NCBI RefSeq assembly: GCF_900099695.1
Contig: NZ_FNCY01000004.1
Span: forward strand, 124,001 to 188,000
Length of the DNA stretch: 64,000 bases
From: Propionivibrio dicarboxylicus
GTDB taxonomy: Bacteria; Pseudomonadota; Gammaproteobacteria; Burkholderiales; Rhodocyclaceae
Direction: 5' to 3'
In this document: in pieces, positions 25,467-35,477 of the stretch
Position numbering within the stretch: position 1 is the first letter of the stretch
Layout: every line of letters starts with the position of its first letter
Made by a program: the position numbers and the translations under genes
The notes under the pieces: generated by a model
What the model was told of the DNA's origin: nothing
Databases searched by the model: none
The model's input: only the letters and a program-made list of their open reading frames with translations

Positions 25467-27494
25467 TCATGCCGGGAGTATAGGCCGTGTTCGCCGTAAG
25501 GCGGCGCGGATCTGCAACTGCGAAACGGATTGCGTCATCTCGCCGGCCAGGGCGTTGAGACGCCCCATCGATTCGGCGGCGGCGCAGGCGGAATCGTGGC
25601 TGCGTTCGGACATCACCGCAATTTCCTGGATATGACGCGTGATCTGTTCGCTGTCGCGGCTCTGGACGGTCGTCGCCTCGACGATATCGCGGATGCGTCC
25701 GGCGGAAATACCGACCCGGCGACGGATCTCGGCCAGCACGCAGCCGAGCTCATCGACGACGGCAACGCTGCCGTTGACCTGGGCGCTGCTGTCGCCGAGA
25801 CAGGTGACGGCCGAGGCAATATCGGCCTGGATGTTCTCGATCGTGCCGGTGATTTCCTGCGTCGAGCGGCGGGTACGCTCGGAGAGTTTGCGCACCTCGT
25901 CGGCAACGACGGCGAAGCCGCGCCCGGAGTCGCCTGCACGGGCGGCTTCGATCGCGGCGTTCAGCGCCAGCAGGTTGGTCTGCTCGGCGATTTCCTGGAT
26001 CGACAGGACGACGCAGCCGATCTCCTTCGAATGCGCGACGAGCCGCTGCATGACCATGACCGTTTCATTGACGCTCGACGAGATACGTGCCATTTCCTGA
26101 CTGACATCGGACGCGCAGCGTTCGCCGCGACCGGCCTCGTGCTGCGCTTCGGCGGCGATGCGGTCGGTGTCGAGCGCATGCTGCGCCACGGCGCTGACCG
26201 AGACCGACAAGGACTCGACGGCATTGGCCGTACGTGCGATCGACGCCTTCTGCTGCTCGGCGGCGGACTCGATTTCGCGGCTCGACCGGTGCACCTGCTC
26301 GACCGATTGCGCCATCTGCCCGGTGGCATCGAGCGTGTTGCGCGTCAGCGCCTCGAAGCTGTCGGCCATGACATTGAAATGGGCGGCGAGGAAGCCGATC
26401 TCGTCGCTCGACGACGGCTGGACGCGGCAGCGCAGATCGCCGTCGGCGAGCGCACGCGCCGCCGCCCCGATGTCCTGGATGCCCTGCAGGATCGACAAGT
26501 AGGCGCCGATAAAGCCGTACGACAGTCCGAGCGCGAGCGCCGCCAGCAGGATCACAACGGCATTGCGCCGGAAGCCGAACGTCTCTTCGCGGGCCGCGAG
26601 TTGCGCGTCGATTTCGGGCACCAGCGCAGTCGCCAGGGCGAGCGTCGCGGCAATCGCCTGATCGCCCTTGGCCCAGTACTCGTCCACCGCGATATCGAAA
26701 TCGGTGGTATCGATGACCTTGGTCGTCAGCGCCTCCTGCAAGCCGAGCGGCGCGCTGTTGAAGGCCGAGAGCGACACGTCGAGCCGTCCTTGCAGCGACG
26801 GCGCTACCGCCGCGGCGCGCTCGATGTTCTCGAGATTCCACATGATCAGGGGGTCGAGGCTGCCGCGCACGACGTTGAGCTGATTGCGCTGCTTGGCGCG
26901 CAGACGCTTGTTGCCGATGGCGGCAGCGCCAAGATCGCGCGCCACGGCGTAATTCTCGATCAGCAGCGGCAGCTTGACCGACAAGGAATCGACCAGTGCC
27001 GCCACCAGCGGATCGCCGTCGGCGGCGAGTCCGGCGCTGTCGGCGGCCTCGGCCAGTGCCAGCCGCCACGCACGATTCAAGGACTGCAGGCTATCGACGC
27101 GCGCCTCGCCCGATGGCCGCTCGGAGCGGACGCTTTCGCGCTGCGCGCGCAGCGCATCGAAGCGACGCACGACAGCGTCGCCGCCCCGCACGGCCGCAAC
27201 GCGCGCCTGTAACGCGTCGATCTCGGCCGCCAAGGCATCCGGCGCGTCCGCCGTCGCGGCATCGGCGAGGAGTGGATCGTTCCAGGTCGCCTGCGACACC
27301 TTCAGCAGCGGCATGAGCAGCGCCAGCCCGCTTCGTTCGTGGCGGGTGCGTTCGAGCGCTTGTTGCTGCTCGACGAAGGAAAGCCCGGCCAAAACGAGCG
27401 TCGGCAACAGCAGCGCGAGCGCGGCGAGCAGGAGTTTTCGCGGATAGCTCAGTCGGCTGACGAGCCAGACCACCGGAGCAAAGAGATGACGCAT
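25467..27494 (-). CDS. Methyl-accepting chemotaxis protein with large periplasmic sensor domain
   Basis: 675 residues. TM1 about 19-41, a helical periplasmic domain to about 288 with the heptad-rich look of nitrate/nitrite-sensing-type or other helical sensor domains, TM2 about 290-312, HAMP, and a signalling domain whose tip [20 protein letters not shown] is near residue 500. [20 protein letters not shown] follows. Ligand unknown. It sits next to the nar operon, so sensing of an electron acceptor is plausible but unproven. Confidence 0.93.
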   Translation of the reverse strand: MRHLFAPVVWLVSRLSYPRKLLLAALALLLPTLVLAGLSFVEQQQALERTRHERSGLALLMPLLKVSQATWNDPLLADAATADAPDALAAEIDALQARVAAVRGGDAVVRRFDALRAQRESVRSERPSGEARVDSLQSLNRAWRLALAEAADSAGLAADGDPLVAALVDSLSVKLPLLIENYAVARDLGAAAIGNKRLRAKQRNQLNVVRGSLDPLIMWNLENIERAAAVAPSLQGRLDVSLSAFNSAPLGLQEALTTKVIDTTDFDIAVDEYWAKGDQAIAATLALATALVPEIDAQLAAREETFGFRRNAVVILLAALALGLSYGFIGAYLSILQGIQDIGAAARALADGDLRCRVQPSSSDEIGFLAAHFNVMADSFEALTRNTLDATGQMAQSVEQVHRSSREIESAAEQQKASIARTANAVESLSVSVSAVAQHALDTDRIAAEAQHEAGRGERCASDVSQEMARISSSVNETVMVMQRLVAHSKEIGCVVLSIQEIAEQTNLLALNAAIEAARAGDSGRGFAVVADEVRKLSERTRRSTQEITGTIENIQADIASAVTCLGDSSAQVNGSVAVVDELGCVLAEIRRRVGISAGRIRDIVEATTVQSRDSEQITRHIQEIAVMSERSHDSACAAAESMGRLNALAGEMTQSVSQLQIRAALRRTRPILPA

Positions 27495-27630
27495 GGGAAT
27501 GTTGGAAGGTTCGACGATAAGCCAACATCCTAGGGGCCAAATATTTCAGCGATATTTAGGCCGACATCTCTCCGACAATCACGCGCTTATGACGTCCACG
27601 ACGCCCGGCAGATCAGGGCGGAGGCACGCC

Positions 27631-27849
27631 CTACTCGGCCGCCGTGCATCCGGCCAGCACGCCGTTCAACGTGCCTTCCGCATCAGCGGCCGGCGACACT
27701 GCGACGGTGACTGAATTGCTCGTCACCGCGATCGGCGCCGCATCTTCCGTTCGTGGGAGCAAGATCGGCGGCAGGAGCGGCGCCCAGCCGCCACAGGTGT
27801 GCATGGCCGAGCGCATTCGCGATTTTCCCGGTACCGGCTGAGCTTCCAT
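27631..27849 (-). CDS. Small hypothetical protein (72 aa) at the end of the nar operon
   Basis: 72 codons from ATG 27849, with AGGGAG six bases upstream, starting 24 bases after the parvulin gene stop on the same strand. The product contains MHTCGGWAPLLPPILLPR and ends GTLNGVLAGCTAAE. It has no signal peptide, and the Cys residues are C18 and C68. No family is recognised. The good ribosome binding site and operon position favour a real gene; the overlapping ORF on the other strand lacks both. Confidence 0.55.
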   Translation of the reverse strand: MEAQPVPGKSRMRSAMHTCGGWAPLLPPILLPRTEDAAPIAVTSNSVTVAVSPAADAEGTLNGVLAGCTAAE

Positions 27850-27873
27850 GATTTCTCCCTTCACGGCCGTCGC

Positions 27874-28647
27874 CTACTGCAACAGGGGCGACGCGGCACC
27901 GTCGATATCGACGCCGCGCACTTCGGCCTCGCCGGCCAGCACGCTGAGGTACTGGCGCAGCGCGGTAATGAAACTCTTCTGACGCATCGCCGCGAGCACG
28001 GTACCGCGCACGTCTTCGAAGGCGCGCACGGCGCCGGCCTGACGCCGCAGCACCTGCACTACATGCAGGCCGAAGCGGCTATGCACGAGACGCGGCAGCA
28101 CACCGACCTCGGCATGACCGAAGATTTCCCGGGCGAACTCCGGCGCGCACTCGGCCGCGCCGAGCCAGCCGAGCGCGCCGCCCTTGGCGCCGCTCGGGCA
28201 ATTCGACCAGGTGCGCGCAGCATCCGCGAAGGCGCTCTCGTCACCGCCGCGCAACTCGATCAGCATGTGCTCGGCGCGCGAGCGCAAGGCGACGACATCG
28301 ACGCCGGCCGTCACCGCGAAAAGAATGTGACGCAACTCGACGCGTTCGCCTTCGGCATAGCGCGCCGAATTCGCCGCGTAGTAGCGCCGGCACTCGTCCT
28401 CGGACGGCTGCGGCAGATGCAGTTCGGCCTCGATCAACTGTTCGACGGCCAAGGTCGCCGCCTCGCTGAGAATCCCATCGGCCTGGGCGACATCGTCCGG
28501 CGACAGCAATCCGCGCGCAACGGCCGCCTGGCGCAGCAGTTCGGAACAGGCGCGCTGCCGCAAATTCTCGGCGTCCGGTATCTCGTCGGGACGATGGAGC
28601 GCGATGCCATTGACCGTGGCCACGGAAATTTCGACACAGGCATTCAT
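27874..28647 (-). CDS. Parvulin-type peptidyl-prolyl isomerase (NifM/PpiC-like) of the nar operon
   Basis: 257 residues from ATG 28647 (AGGAAA upstream). The N-terminal half is helical; the parvulin domain (about 120-225) shows VELRHILFAV, CPSGAKGGALGWLG, EFAREIFGHAEVGVLPRLVHSRFGLHVVQVL. No signal peptide, so cytoplasmic, unlike periplasmic PpiC/SurA. A parvulin gene behind narI is common in betaproteobacterial nar operons and it may help fold or mature nitrate reductase. It is 35 bases after narI. Confidence 0.85.
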   Translation of the reverse strand: MNACVEISVATVNGIALHRPDEIPDAENLRQRACSELLRQAAVARGLLSPDDVAQADGILSEAATLAVEQLIEAELHLPQPSEDECRRYYAANSARYAEGERVELRHILFAVTAGVDVVALRSRAEHMLIELRGGDESAFADAARTWSNCPSGAKGGALGWLGAAECAPEFAREIFGHAEVGVLPRLVHSRFGLHVVQVLRRQAGAVRAFEDVRGTVLAAMRQKSFITALRQYLSVLAGEAEVRGVDIDGAASPLLQ

Positions 28648-28682
28648 GATTTTCCTCGCTTGCATTAACTCGGTTGCGTGAC

Positions 28683-29417
28683 TCAGTTGCGTGAAACAGG
28701 ACGATCGGACGCCGGCTTGGCATTCGGCAAACCGATCCGGCGTGAACGCACGACCTGGTACGGGCGGACGAGATAGGCAACAGTACCGAAGCCGCTCCAG
28801 ACATGCGCCAGCCGCGTGAAGGGGAAGATCAGGAAGATCGTCATGCCGAGGACGATATGCGCCTTGAATACCCCGCTCACATCGGCGATCAGTTCGGCGG
28901 CGCCGCCCCGGAAGGTGACGATGCGCTGCGCCCACTCGGCCAGCCGCATCATGACGCTGCCATCGAGATGCCGGGCCGAGACGGGTACGCTGGCGAGGCC
29001 AAGGGCAAGCTGCAGCCAGAGCAGCACGAGCAGGACGATGTCGCTGGTCTTGGAATTGATGCGGATGCGCGGATCGGCGAGCCGGCGATGCAGCAGCACG
29101 GTGATGCCGACGAAAGCCAGCAGTCCGGCAACGCCGCCGGCGCTCATCGCCAGCAGCTGCTTGGTGCCCGGATCGATGAAGCGCTCGTAGGCCGCATGCG
29201 GCGTCAGCATGCCGAAGAAATGTCCGCCGAAAAGAAAAAGGACGCCGACATGGAAGAGATTGCTGCCCAGCCGGAGTTGGCCGGCGCGCAGCAATTGCGA
29301 CGAATCGCTCTTCCAGGTGTACTGGTCGCGGTCGAAGCGGATCAGGCTGCCGAGCAGGAAGATGCTGAGGCAGATGTAGGGATAGTGGCCAAACAGGAAG
29401 GTGTCGAAGGCGTTCAT
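28683..29417 (-). CDS. narI: Respiratory nitrate reductase gamma subunit
   Basis: 244 residues with five membrane helices. Begins MNAFDTFLFGHYPYICLSIFLLG; His pairs that ligate haems bD and bP lie in SNLFHVGVLFLFGGHFFGM and in FKAHIVLGMTIFLIFPFTRLAHVWS. NarI oxidises ubiquinol or menaquinol and passes electrons to NarH. It overlaps narJ by four bases. Confidence 0.96.
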   Translation of the reverse strand: MNAFDTFLFGHYPYICLSIFLLGSLIRFDRDQYTWKSDSSQLLRAGQLRLGSNLFHVGVLFLFGGHFFGMLTPHAAYERFIDPGTKQLLAMSAGGVAGLLAFVGITVLLHRRLADPRIRINSKTSDIVLLVLLWLQLALGLASVPVSARHLDGSVMMRLAEWAQRIVTFRGGAAELIADVSGVFKAHIVLGMTIFLIFPFTRLAHVWSGFGTVAYLVRPYQVVRSRRIGLPNAKPASDRPVSRN

Positions 29418-30106
29418 CGCGCAACTCCTTTCGCGACCGGCGCCGACTTGACGGCCCCGGCAAAATGAATGGGCATGACGGCGTCGGGCTTGCCCTGCCC
29501 GCGTGAGGCACAGCCGTCGAAAGCCGGCGGCTCGGCCCAGCTGGCGTCCGGCGCTTCGTCGGGTTCAATGCTGACTGCATGGGCAGTCTCGCCGCTCAGT
29601 TCGAGCAACGCGCCCATCACGCTGGCATAAGGACTGTGGCGTTGTTCCAGGGCGTTGAAGAGCGCATTGACGAGATGCGCGATCTCGCCGAGAAAATCGC
29701 GCGCCGGCACTGGCGCCAGGGTCGAGGCGAATTCGAGGACGACCGGCAGGTAATCGGGCAGCTCGTCGGGCGCGAGCAGCAGGCCGGCGCTTTCGTAGGT
29801 CTTGCAGAGATCGATCATCGCCGGGCCGCGCTCGCGCGAATCGCCGTGCACATGCTCGAAGAGATGCAGCGAGGTCGAACGCCCCTGGTCAAAGGTGCGC
29901 ACGTAATCGGCCTCGTGCTCGATCGCGTCGCCGGCGGCGAGCCGCGCCGCCAACGCGTCGAGTTCTTTGCGCCGCGCTGTTGTAAAAGCCTTCTCGCTAG
30001 CGAGCGCGGCGCGCAGGTCGGGGAGATCGGCACGCAGGGCGGCGTCCGGATACGAAATCAGGCGCGCGAGAATGCGCAGGGCGACCGGGAGGTTTGCGCG
30101 GGCCAT
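29414..30106 (-). CDS. narJ: Nitrate reductase molybdenum-cofactor assembly chaperone
   Basis: 230 residues from ATG 30106, chosen because GGAGGG lies six bases upstream; ATG 30112 abuts that sequence. The NarJ/TorD-like helical fold shows LARLISYPDAALRADL, TSLHLFEHVHGDSRERGPAMIDL, and DELPDYLPVVLEFAS. It binds apo-NarG in the cytoplasm until the cofactor is inserted. Its C-terminal tail is longer and Pro/Ala-rich compared with the core. Overlaps narI. Confidence 0.94.
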   Translation of the reverse strand: MARANLPVALRILARLISYPDAALRADLPDLRAALASEKAFTTARRKELDALAARLAAGDAIEHEADYVRTFDQGRSTSLHLFEHVHGDSRERGPAMIDLCKTYESAGLLLAPDELPDYLPVVLEFASTLAPVPARDFLGEIAHLVNALFNALEQRHSPYASVMGALLELSGETAHAVSIEPDEAPDASWAEPPAFDGCASRGQGKPDAVMPIHFAGAVKSAPVAKGVAR

Positions 30107-30108
30107 GC

Positions 30109-31638
30109 TCATCCCTCCACCTTGATCGCGATCGGGAAGGTGCGCCGCTGCTTGCCGCCGAACAGGCTGGCGTCGCTGGCGCCCTCGGAACAGCCGTTGC
30201 CGAAGGAGAAGCCGCAGCCGCCGCGCAAGTCGAAAGCGTTCTCGGCGTATTCGCGATGCGCCGTCGGAATGACAAAGCGATCCTCATAGTTGGCGATGGC
30301 CATGATCCGGTACATCTCCTCGACCTCGGCGACGCTCAGGCCGACCTGGTCGAGCACCTGCGCGTCATGGCGTCCGTCGACGTGCTTGGCGCGCTGGAAG
30401 GCGCGCATGGCGAGCATGCGTTCGAGCGCCCGCTCGACCGGTGCGACCTCGCCGGCGGTGAGCAGGTTGGCGAGGTACTTGACCGGGATGCGCAACTGGC
30501 GGACGTCCGGAATCTCGCCGTTGGCGCCGAGTTGGCCGGCGTTGGCGGCAGCGCTGATCGGCGACAGCGGCGGCACGTACCAGACCATCGGCAGCGTGCG
30601 GTATTCGGGATGCAGCGGCAGCGCCACCTTCCAGTCGACCGCCATCTTGTAGACCGGGCTGCGCCGGGCGGCTTCGAGCCAGGCCTCGGGAATGCCGTCG
30701 GCACGCGCCTGGGCGATGACCTTGGGATCGGACGGATCGAGGAAGAGATCGAGCTGGGCCTGATAGAGATCGCGGTCGTGCTCGGTGCTCGCCGCCGCCT
30801 CGATCTTGTCGGCGTCATAGAGCAGGACGCCGAGATAGCGGATGCGGCCGACGCAGGTCTCCGAGCAGACGGTCGGCTGGCCGGCCTCGATGCGCGGATA
30901 GCAGAAGATGCACTTCTCGGCCTTGCCCGACTTCCAGTTGTAATAGATCTTCTTGTACGGACAGCCGCTGACGCACATGCGCCAGCCGCGGCACTTGTCC
31001 TGGTCGATCAGGACAATGCCATCTTCTTCGCGCTTGTAGATCGAGCCGGACGGGCAACTGGCGACGCAGGTCGGGTTGAGGCAGTGCTCGCAGAGGCGCG
31101 GCAGGTACATCATGAAGGTGTTCTCGAACTGCCCGTAGATGTCCTTCTGGATGTCGTCGAAGTTGCGGTCCTGGCTGCGCTTGGCGAACTCGCCGCCGAG
31201 GATTTCTTCCCAGTTCGGCCCCCAGACGATCTTCTCCATGCGCTTGCCGGTGATCAGGCTGCGCGGCCGCGCCGTCGGCGTCGCCTTCGACTCGGGCGCC
31301 GATTGCAGATGGTCGTAGTCGAAGGTGAAGGGTTCGTAGTAATCGTCGATTTCGGGCAGGTTCGGGTTGGCGAAGATGCGCATCAGGAGCTTCCAGCGCG
31401 CGCCCTGGCGCGGCTCGATCTTGCCGTCGTCCTTGCGCACCCAGCCGCCGTTCCATTTGTCCTGGTTCTCCCACTCCTTCGGGTAGCCGATGCCGGGCTT
31501 GGTCTCGACGTTGTTGAACCAGGCGTATTCCATGCCGGGCCGGCTGGTCCACACGTTCTTGCAGGTGACCGAACAGGTATGACAGCCGATGCATTTGTCG
31601 AGGTTCAGCACCATGCCGATTTGGGCGCGAATTTTCAT
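30109..31638 (-). CDS. narH: Respiratory nitrate reductase beta subunit
   Basis: 509 residues. Four ferredoxin-type Cys clusters: CIGCHTCSVTCKNVW, CEHCLNPTCVASCPSGSI, CRGWRMCVSGCPYKKIYYNW (Trp replacing a Cys, giving a [3Fe-4S] centre), and CIFCYPRIEAGQPTVCSETC. NarH relays electrons from NarI haems to NarG on the cytoplasmic face. Starts 12 bases after narG and ends overlapping narJ. Confidence 0.97.
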   Translation of the reverse strand: MKIRAQIGMVLNLDKCIGCHTCSVTCKNVWTSRPGMEYAWFNNVETKPGIGYPKEWENQDKWNGGWVRKDDGKIEPRQGARWKLLMRIFANPNLPEIDDYYEPFTFDYDHLQSAPESKATPTARPRSLITGKRMEKIVWGPNWEEILGGEFAKRSQDRNFDDIQKDIYGQFENTFMMYLPRLCEHCLNPTCVASCPSGSIYKREEDGIVLIDQDKCRGWRMCVSGCPYKKIYYNWKSGKAEKCIFCYPRIEAGQPTVCSETCVGRIRYLGVLLYDADKIEAAASTEHDRDLYQAQLDLFLDPSDPKVIAQARADGIPEAWLEAARRSPVYKMAVDWKVALPLHPEYRTLPMVWYVPPLSPISAAANAGQLGANGEIPDVRQLRIPVKYLANLLTAGEVAPVERALERMLAMRAFQRAKHVDGRHDAQVLDQVGLSVAEVEEMYRIMAIANYEDRFVIPTAHREYAENAFDLRGGCGFSFGNGCSEGASDASLFGGKQRRTFPIAIKVEG

Positions 31639-31650
31639 GATTTCTCCTGC

Positions 31651-34600
31651 CTAGGCGTGAGCGGCGGCGGTCGACTCCTCGTCGAGCCAGTCCACCTTGT
31701 TCATCTTGCGCACGACGACGAACTCGTCGCGGTTGGTGCCGATCGTCCCGTAATAGTTGAAGCCGTAGCTGAACTGGGCATAACCGCCGATCATGTGCGT
31801 CGGCTTGAGGACGATGCGCGTCACCGAGTTGTGGATGCCGCCGCGCATGCCGGTGATCTCGGCCCCCGGCGTGTTGATGATCTTTTCCTGGGCGTGGTAC
31901 ATCAGCACCATGCCGGGATTGACGCGCTGGCTGACCACCGCCCGCGCCGCGATGGCGCCGTTGATGTTGAACAGCTCGATCCAGTCGTTATCGACGATAC
32001 CGGCCCGCTTCGCATCGTCTTCCGACAGCCAGACCACCGGTCCGCCCCGGTTCAATGTCAGCATCATCAGGTTGTCGGAATAGGTCGAGTGGATGCCCCA
32101 CTTCTGGTGCGGCGTGATGAAGTTGAGCGCGATTTCCGGATGGCCGTTCGGCTTGATGCCCTGGATCTCGGCCGTCGTCTTGAGGTCGACCGGCGGCCGG
32201 TAGCTCGAGAAGCCCTCGCCGAAGGCCGTCATCCATGGATGATCGAGATAGAACTGCTGGCGGCCGGTGAGCGTGCGCCACGGGATCAGTTCGTGCACAT
32301 TGGTGTAGCCGGCGTTGTACGACACGGTTTCCGACTCGATGCCACTCCAGGTCGGCGAGCTGATGATCTTGCGCGGCTGTGCCTGGATGTCGCGGAAGCG
32401 GATCTTCTCGTCCTCCCGATACAAGGCCAGATGCGTGTGATCGCGGCCGGTCTGGCGGCCAAGCGCCTCCCAAGCCTTGACCGCGACATGACCGTTGGTT
32501 TCCGGCGCCAGCTGCAGGATGACCTCGCAGGCGTCGATGTCGGTGGCGATGCTCGGCAGGCCGCAGGTGACGCCCTCGTCGGCAACGACGCCGTTGAGTT
32601 CGCCGAGCTGGCGAACCTCGGTCTGCGTGTTCCAGCCGATCCCCTTGCCGCCGTTGCCGGCCTTGGTCATCAACGGACCCAGCGCGGTGAAGCGCTTGAA
32701 GACATTGGGATAGTCGCGCTCGACGACGCTGATCGCCGGTGCCGTCTTGCCCGGTACGAGATCGGTCTCGCCGCGCTTCCAGTCGGCGACGCCGAAAGGC
32801 TGCGCCAGTTCGCCGACGGTGTCGTGCATCATCGGCGTCAGGACGACGTCGCGCTCGACGCCGAGGTGGCCGACGCAGACCTCGCTGAACTTGCGCGCGA
32901 AGCCCTTGTAGATCTCCCAGTCGCTGCGCGATTGCCAGCCCGGATCGACGGCGGTCGACAGCGGATGGATGAAGGGATGCATGTCGCTGGTATTGAGGTC
33001 GTTCTTCTCGTACCAGGTCGCCGTCGGCAAGACGATATCGGAATACAGGCAGGTGGTGCTCATGCGGAAGTCGAGCGTGACGAGCAGGTCGAGCTTGCCC
33101 TCCGGCGCCTTGTCGTGCCAGACCACTTCCTCGGGCTTGGCGTCGTCGGCGCCGAGGTCCTTGCCCTGGACGCCGTGCGTCGCGCCGAGCAGGTGCTTGA
33201 GGAAGTATTCGTGTCCCTTGCCGCTCGAGCCGAGGATGTTCGAGCGCCAGACGAACATGTTGCGCGGCCAGTTGTCGGGATGGTCCGGGTCCTCGCAGCT
33301 CATGCGCAGCGACCCGTCGCGCAGGCCGGCGACGACGTGGTCCTTGGGATCGGTGCCGGCGGCGACAGCATCGCGCACCAGTTGCAGCGGATTGCGCTGC
33401 AGCTGCGGCGCCGACGGCAGCCAGCCCATGCGCTCGGCGCGCACGTTGTAGTCGATCATGCTGCCGCCGAAGCGCGTCCGGTCGGCGAGCGGCGAGAGCA
33501 CTTCCTCGACGCCGAGCTTCTCGTAGCGCCACTGGTCGGTGTGCGCGTAGAAGAAGCTCGTCGAGTTCATCTGCCGCGGCGGCCGGATCCAGTCGAGCGC
33601 GAAGGCCAGCGCCGTCCAGCCGGTCTGCGGCCGCAGCTTTTCCTGGCCGACGTAATGCGCCCAGCCGCCGCCGCTCTTGCCGATACAACCGCACATCATC
33701 AGCATGTTGATGACGCCGCGATAATTCATGTCGGAGTGATACCAGTGGTTCATCGCCGCGCCGATGATGACCATCGACCGGCCCTGCGTCTTGTCGGCGT
33801 TCTCGGCGAACTGGCGGGCGACGGCGATGACCTGGTCGCGCGGCGTGCCGGTAATGCGTTCCTGCCAGGCCGGCGTGTAGGGCGTGTCGTCGTCGAAATC
33901 GCGCGCCGCCAATTCGCCGGGCAGACCGCGGGCGATGCCGTACTGTGCAACCTGCAGGTCGAAGACGGTGGCGACCAGCATTTCCTCCTGCCCGGCGCCG
34001 AGTTGCAGGCGCCGGACCGGCACCGTGCGCACCAGCACGTCACTGCCGGCGCCTTGCGGATTGTTCGGAAAATGCTCGGTCTTGATGCCACCGAAATAGG
34101 GGAAGCCGACGCGGGCGACTTCGTCCGAGGCGTTCGGCCCTTCGAGCAGCGAGAGCCGCAGCTTCACCTCAGCGTCATCGCGCGCCTCCTTCGCTTCGAG
34201 GTTCCAGCGCCCGGCGTCCTCGCGTCCCTCGGGGCCCCAGCGGAAGCCGATCGAGCCGTTCGGCAGCACGACCTCGCCGCTTGCGTCGAGCGCGACGGTC
34301 TTCCATTCCGGGTTATTGCCCGCCCCGAGCGCATCGGCGAAGTCCGACGCCCGCACATAGCGGTCGGGCACCCTCACCGTCTCGCCGCCGGGCAGCGTCT
34401 GCGACTTCAGCAGGACGAGCATCGGCATGTCGGTATAACGCCGCACGTAGTCGTCGAAATAGGCGCTGCGCGGCGCGCCGTTATCGGGGAAATAGAAGTC
34501 CTTGAGGATGACGTGGCCCATCGCCATCGCCAGCGCCGCATCGGTCCCCTGCTTCGGCTTCATCCAGAGGTCGGCGAGCTTCGCGACTTCGGAATAGTCG

Positions 34601-35445
34601 GGCGTCACCGCCACGGTCTTGGTCCCCTTGTAGCGGACCTCGGTGAAGAAATGCGCGTCCGGCGTGCGCGTCTGCGGCACGTTCGAGCCCCAGGCGATGA
34701 TGAAGCCGGCGTTGTACCAGTCGGCCGATTCGGGCACGTCGGTCTGCTCGCCCCAGACTTGCGGGCTCGACGGCGGCAGGTCGCAATACCAGTCGTAGAA
34801 ACTCATGCAGACGCCGCCGATGAGGCTCAGGTAACGGCTGCCGGCGGCGTAGGAAACCATCGACATCGCCGGGATCGGCGAGAAACCGACGATGCGGTCC
34901 GGCCCGTGCTGCTTGATGGTGTGGACGTTGGCGGCGGCGACAATCTCGTTCACCTCGTCCCAGGTCGCCCGCACGAAGCCGCCGAGGCCGCGCATCTGCT
35001 GGTAGTCGCGACGCTTGTCGGCATCGGCGACGATCGACGCCCAGGCGTCGACGGGGTCCTGCGTCAGCCGCGCCTCGCGCCAGCGCTTGAGCAGGCGGCC
35101 GCGCACGAGCGGATACTTGACGCGGTTGGCGCTGTACAGGTACCAGCTGTAGCTCGCGCCGCGCGCGCAACCGCGCGGTTCGTGGTTGGGCATGTCCCAG
35201 CGGGTGCGCGGATAGTCGGTCTGCTGCGTTTCCCAGGTGACGATGCCGCCCTTGACGTAGATCTTCCACGAGCACGAGCCGGTGCAATTGACACCATGCG
35301 TCGAACGTACGATCTTGTCATGGGCCCAGCGGTTGCGGTAGGCGTCCTCCCAGCTGCGGTCCTCGCCATTGGTGACGCCGTGACCGTCGGCAAAGGTCTC
35401 CGTCGGGCGGAGGAAGTAGCTCAAGCGATCGAGAAAATGACTCAT
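31651..35445 (-). CDS. narG: Respiratory nitrate reductase alpha subunit
   Basis: 1264 residues from ATG 35445, supported by AAGGAG six bases upstream; the open frame extends further but is not conserved. The FS0 [4Fe-4S] ligands are H50, C54, C58 and C93 in STHGVNCTGSCSWKIY and RGCARGASYSWYLY. The molybdenum-ligand Asp lies in SFYDWYCDLPPSSPQVWGEQ. Membrane-associated cytoplasmic enzyme reducing nitrate to nitrite with a bis-MGD cofactor. Length matches NarG (about 1250). Second gene of the narK-G-H-J-I-ppiC unit. Confidence 0.98.
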   Translation of the reverse strand: MSHFLDRLSYFLRPTETFADGHGVTNGEDRSWEDAYRNRWAHDKIVRSTHGVNCTGSCSWKIYVKGGIVTWETQQTDYPRTRWDMPNHEPRGCARGASYSWYLYSANRVKYPLVRGRLLKRWREARLTQDPVDAWASIVADADKRRDYQQMRGLGGFVRATWDEVNEIVAAANVHTIKQHGPDRIVGFSPIPAMSMVSYAAGSRYLSLIGGVCMSFYDWYCDLPPSSPQVWGEQTDVPESADWYNAGFIIAWGSNVPQTRTPDAHFFTEVRYKGTKTVAVTPDYSEVAKLADLWMKPKQGTDAALAMAMGHVILKDFYFPDNGAPRSAYFDDYVRRYTDMPMLVLLKSQTLPGGETVRVPDRYVRASDFADALGAGNNPEWKTVALDASGEVVLPNGSIGFRWGPEGREDAGRWNLEAKEARDDAEVKLRLSLLEGPNASDEVARVGFPYFGGIKTEHFPNNPQGAGSDVLVRTVPVRRLQLGAGQEEMLVATVFDLQVAQYGIARGLPGELAARDFDDDTPYTPAWQERITGTPRDQVIAVARQFAENADKTQGRSMVIIGAAMNHWYHSDMNYRGVINMLMMCGCIGKSGGGWAHYVGQEKLRPQTGWTALAFALDWIRPPRQMNSTSFFYAHTDQWRYEKLGVEEVLSPLADRTRFGGSMIDYNVRAERMGWLPSAPQLQRNPLQLVRDAVAAGTDPKDHVVAGLRDGSLRMSCEDPDHPDNWPRNMFVWRSNILGSSGKGHEYFLKHLLGATHGVQGKDLGADDAKPEEVVWHDKAPEGKLDLLVTLDFRMSTTCLYSDIVLPTATWYEKNDLNTSDMHPFIHPLSTAVDPGWQSRSDWEIYKGFARKFSEVCVGHLGVERDVVLTPMMHDTVGELAQPFGVADWKRGETDLVPGKTAPAISVVERDYPNVFKRFTALGPLMTKAGNGGKGIGWNTQTEVRQLGELNGVVADEGVTCGLPSIATDIDACEVILQLAPETNGHVAVKAWEALGRQTGRDHTHLALYREDEKIRFRDIQAQPRKIISSPTWSGIESETVSYNAGYTNVHELIPWRTLTGRQQFYLDHPWMTAFGEGFSSYRPPVDLKTTAEIQGIKPNGHPEIALNFITPHQKWGIHSTYSDNLMMLTLNRGGPVVWLSEDDAKRAGIVDNDWIELFNINGAIAARAVVSQRVNPGMVLMYHAQEKIINTPGAEITGMRGGIHNSVTRIVLKPTHMIGGYAQFSYGFNYYGTIGTNRDEFVVVRKMNKVDWLDEESTAAAHA

Positions 35446-35477
35446 CAATAACTCCTTGTTGCCGTGACAGCGCCGCC

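Noticed and set aside
27644-27841. 65-codon ORF on the plus strand opposite the small nar-operon ORF
   Set aside because: No ribosome binding site, isolated on the wrong strand; the minus-strand ORF has both signal and operon context.
27874-29580. Single 568-codon frame covering ppiC and the region of narI
   Set aside because: Only the last 257 codons resemble a parvulin and have their own ribosome binding site; the rest is an out-of-frame reading of narI.
30094-35451. 1785-codon open frame on the plus strand
   Set aside because: It is entirely antisense to narH and narG, has no recognisable domain, and its Arg/Ala/Val/Asp-rich composition is the usual mirror of a high-GC coding strand.
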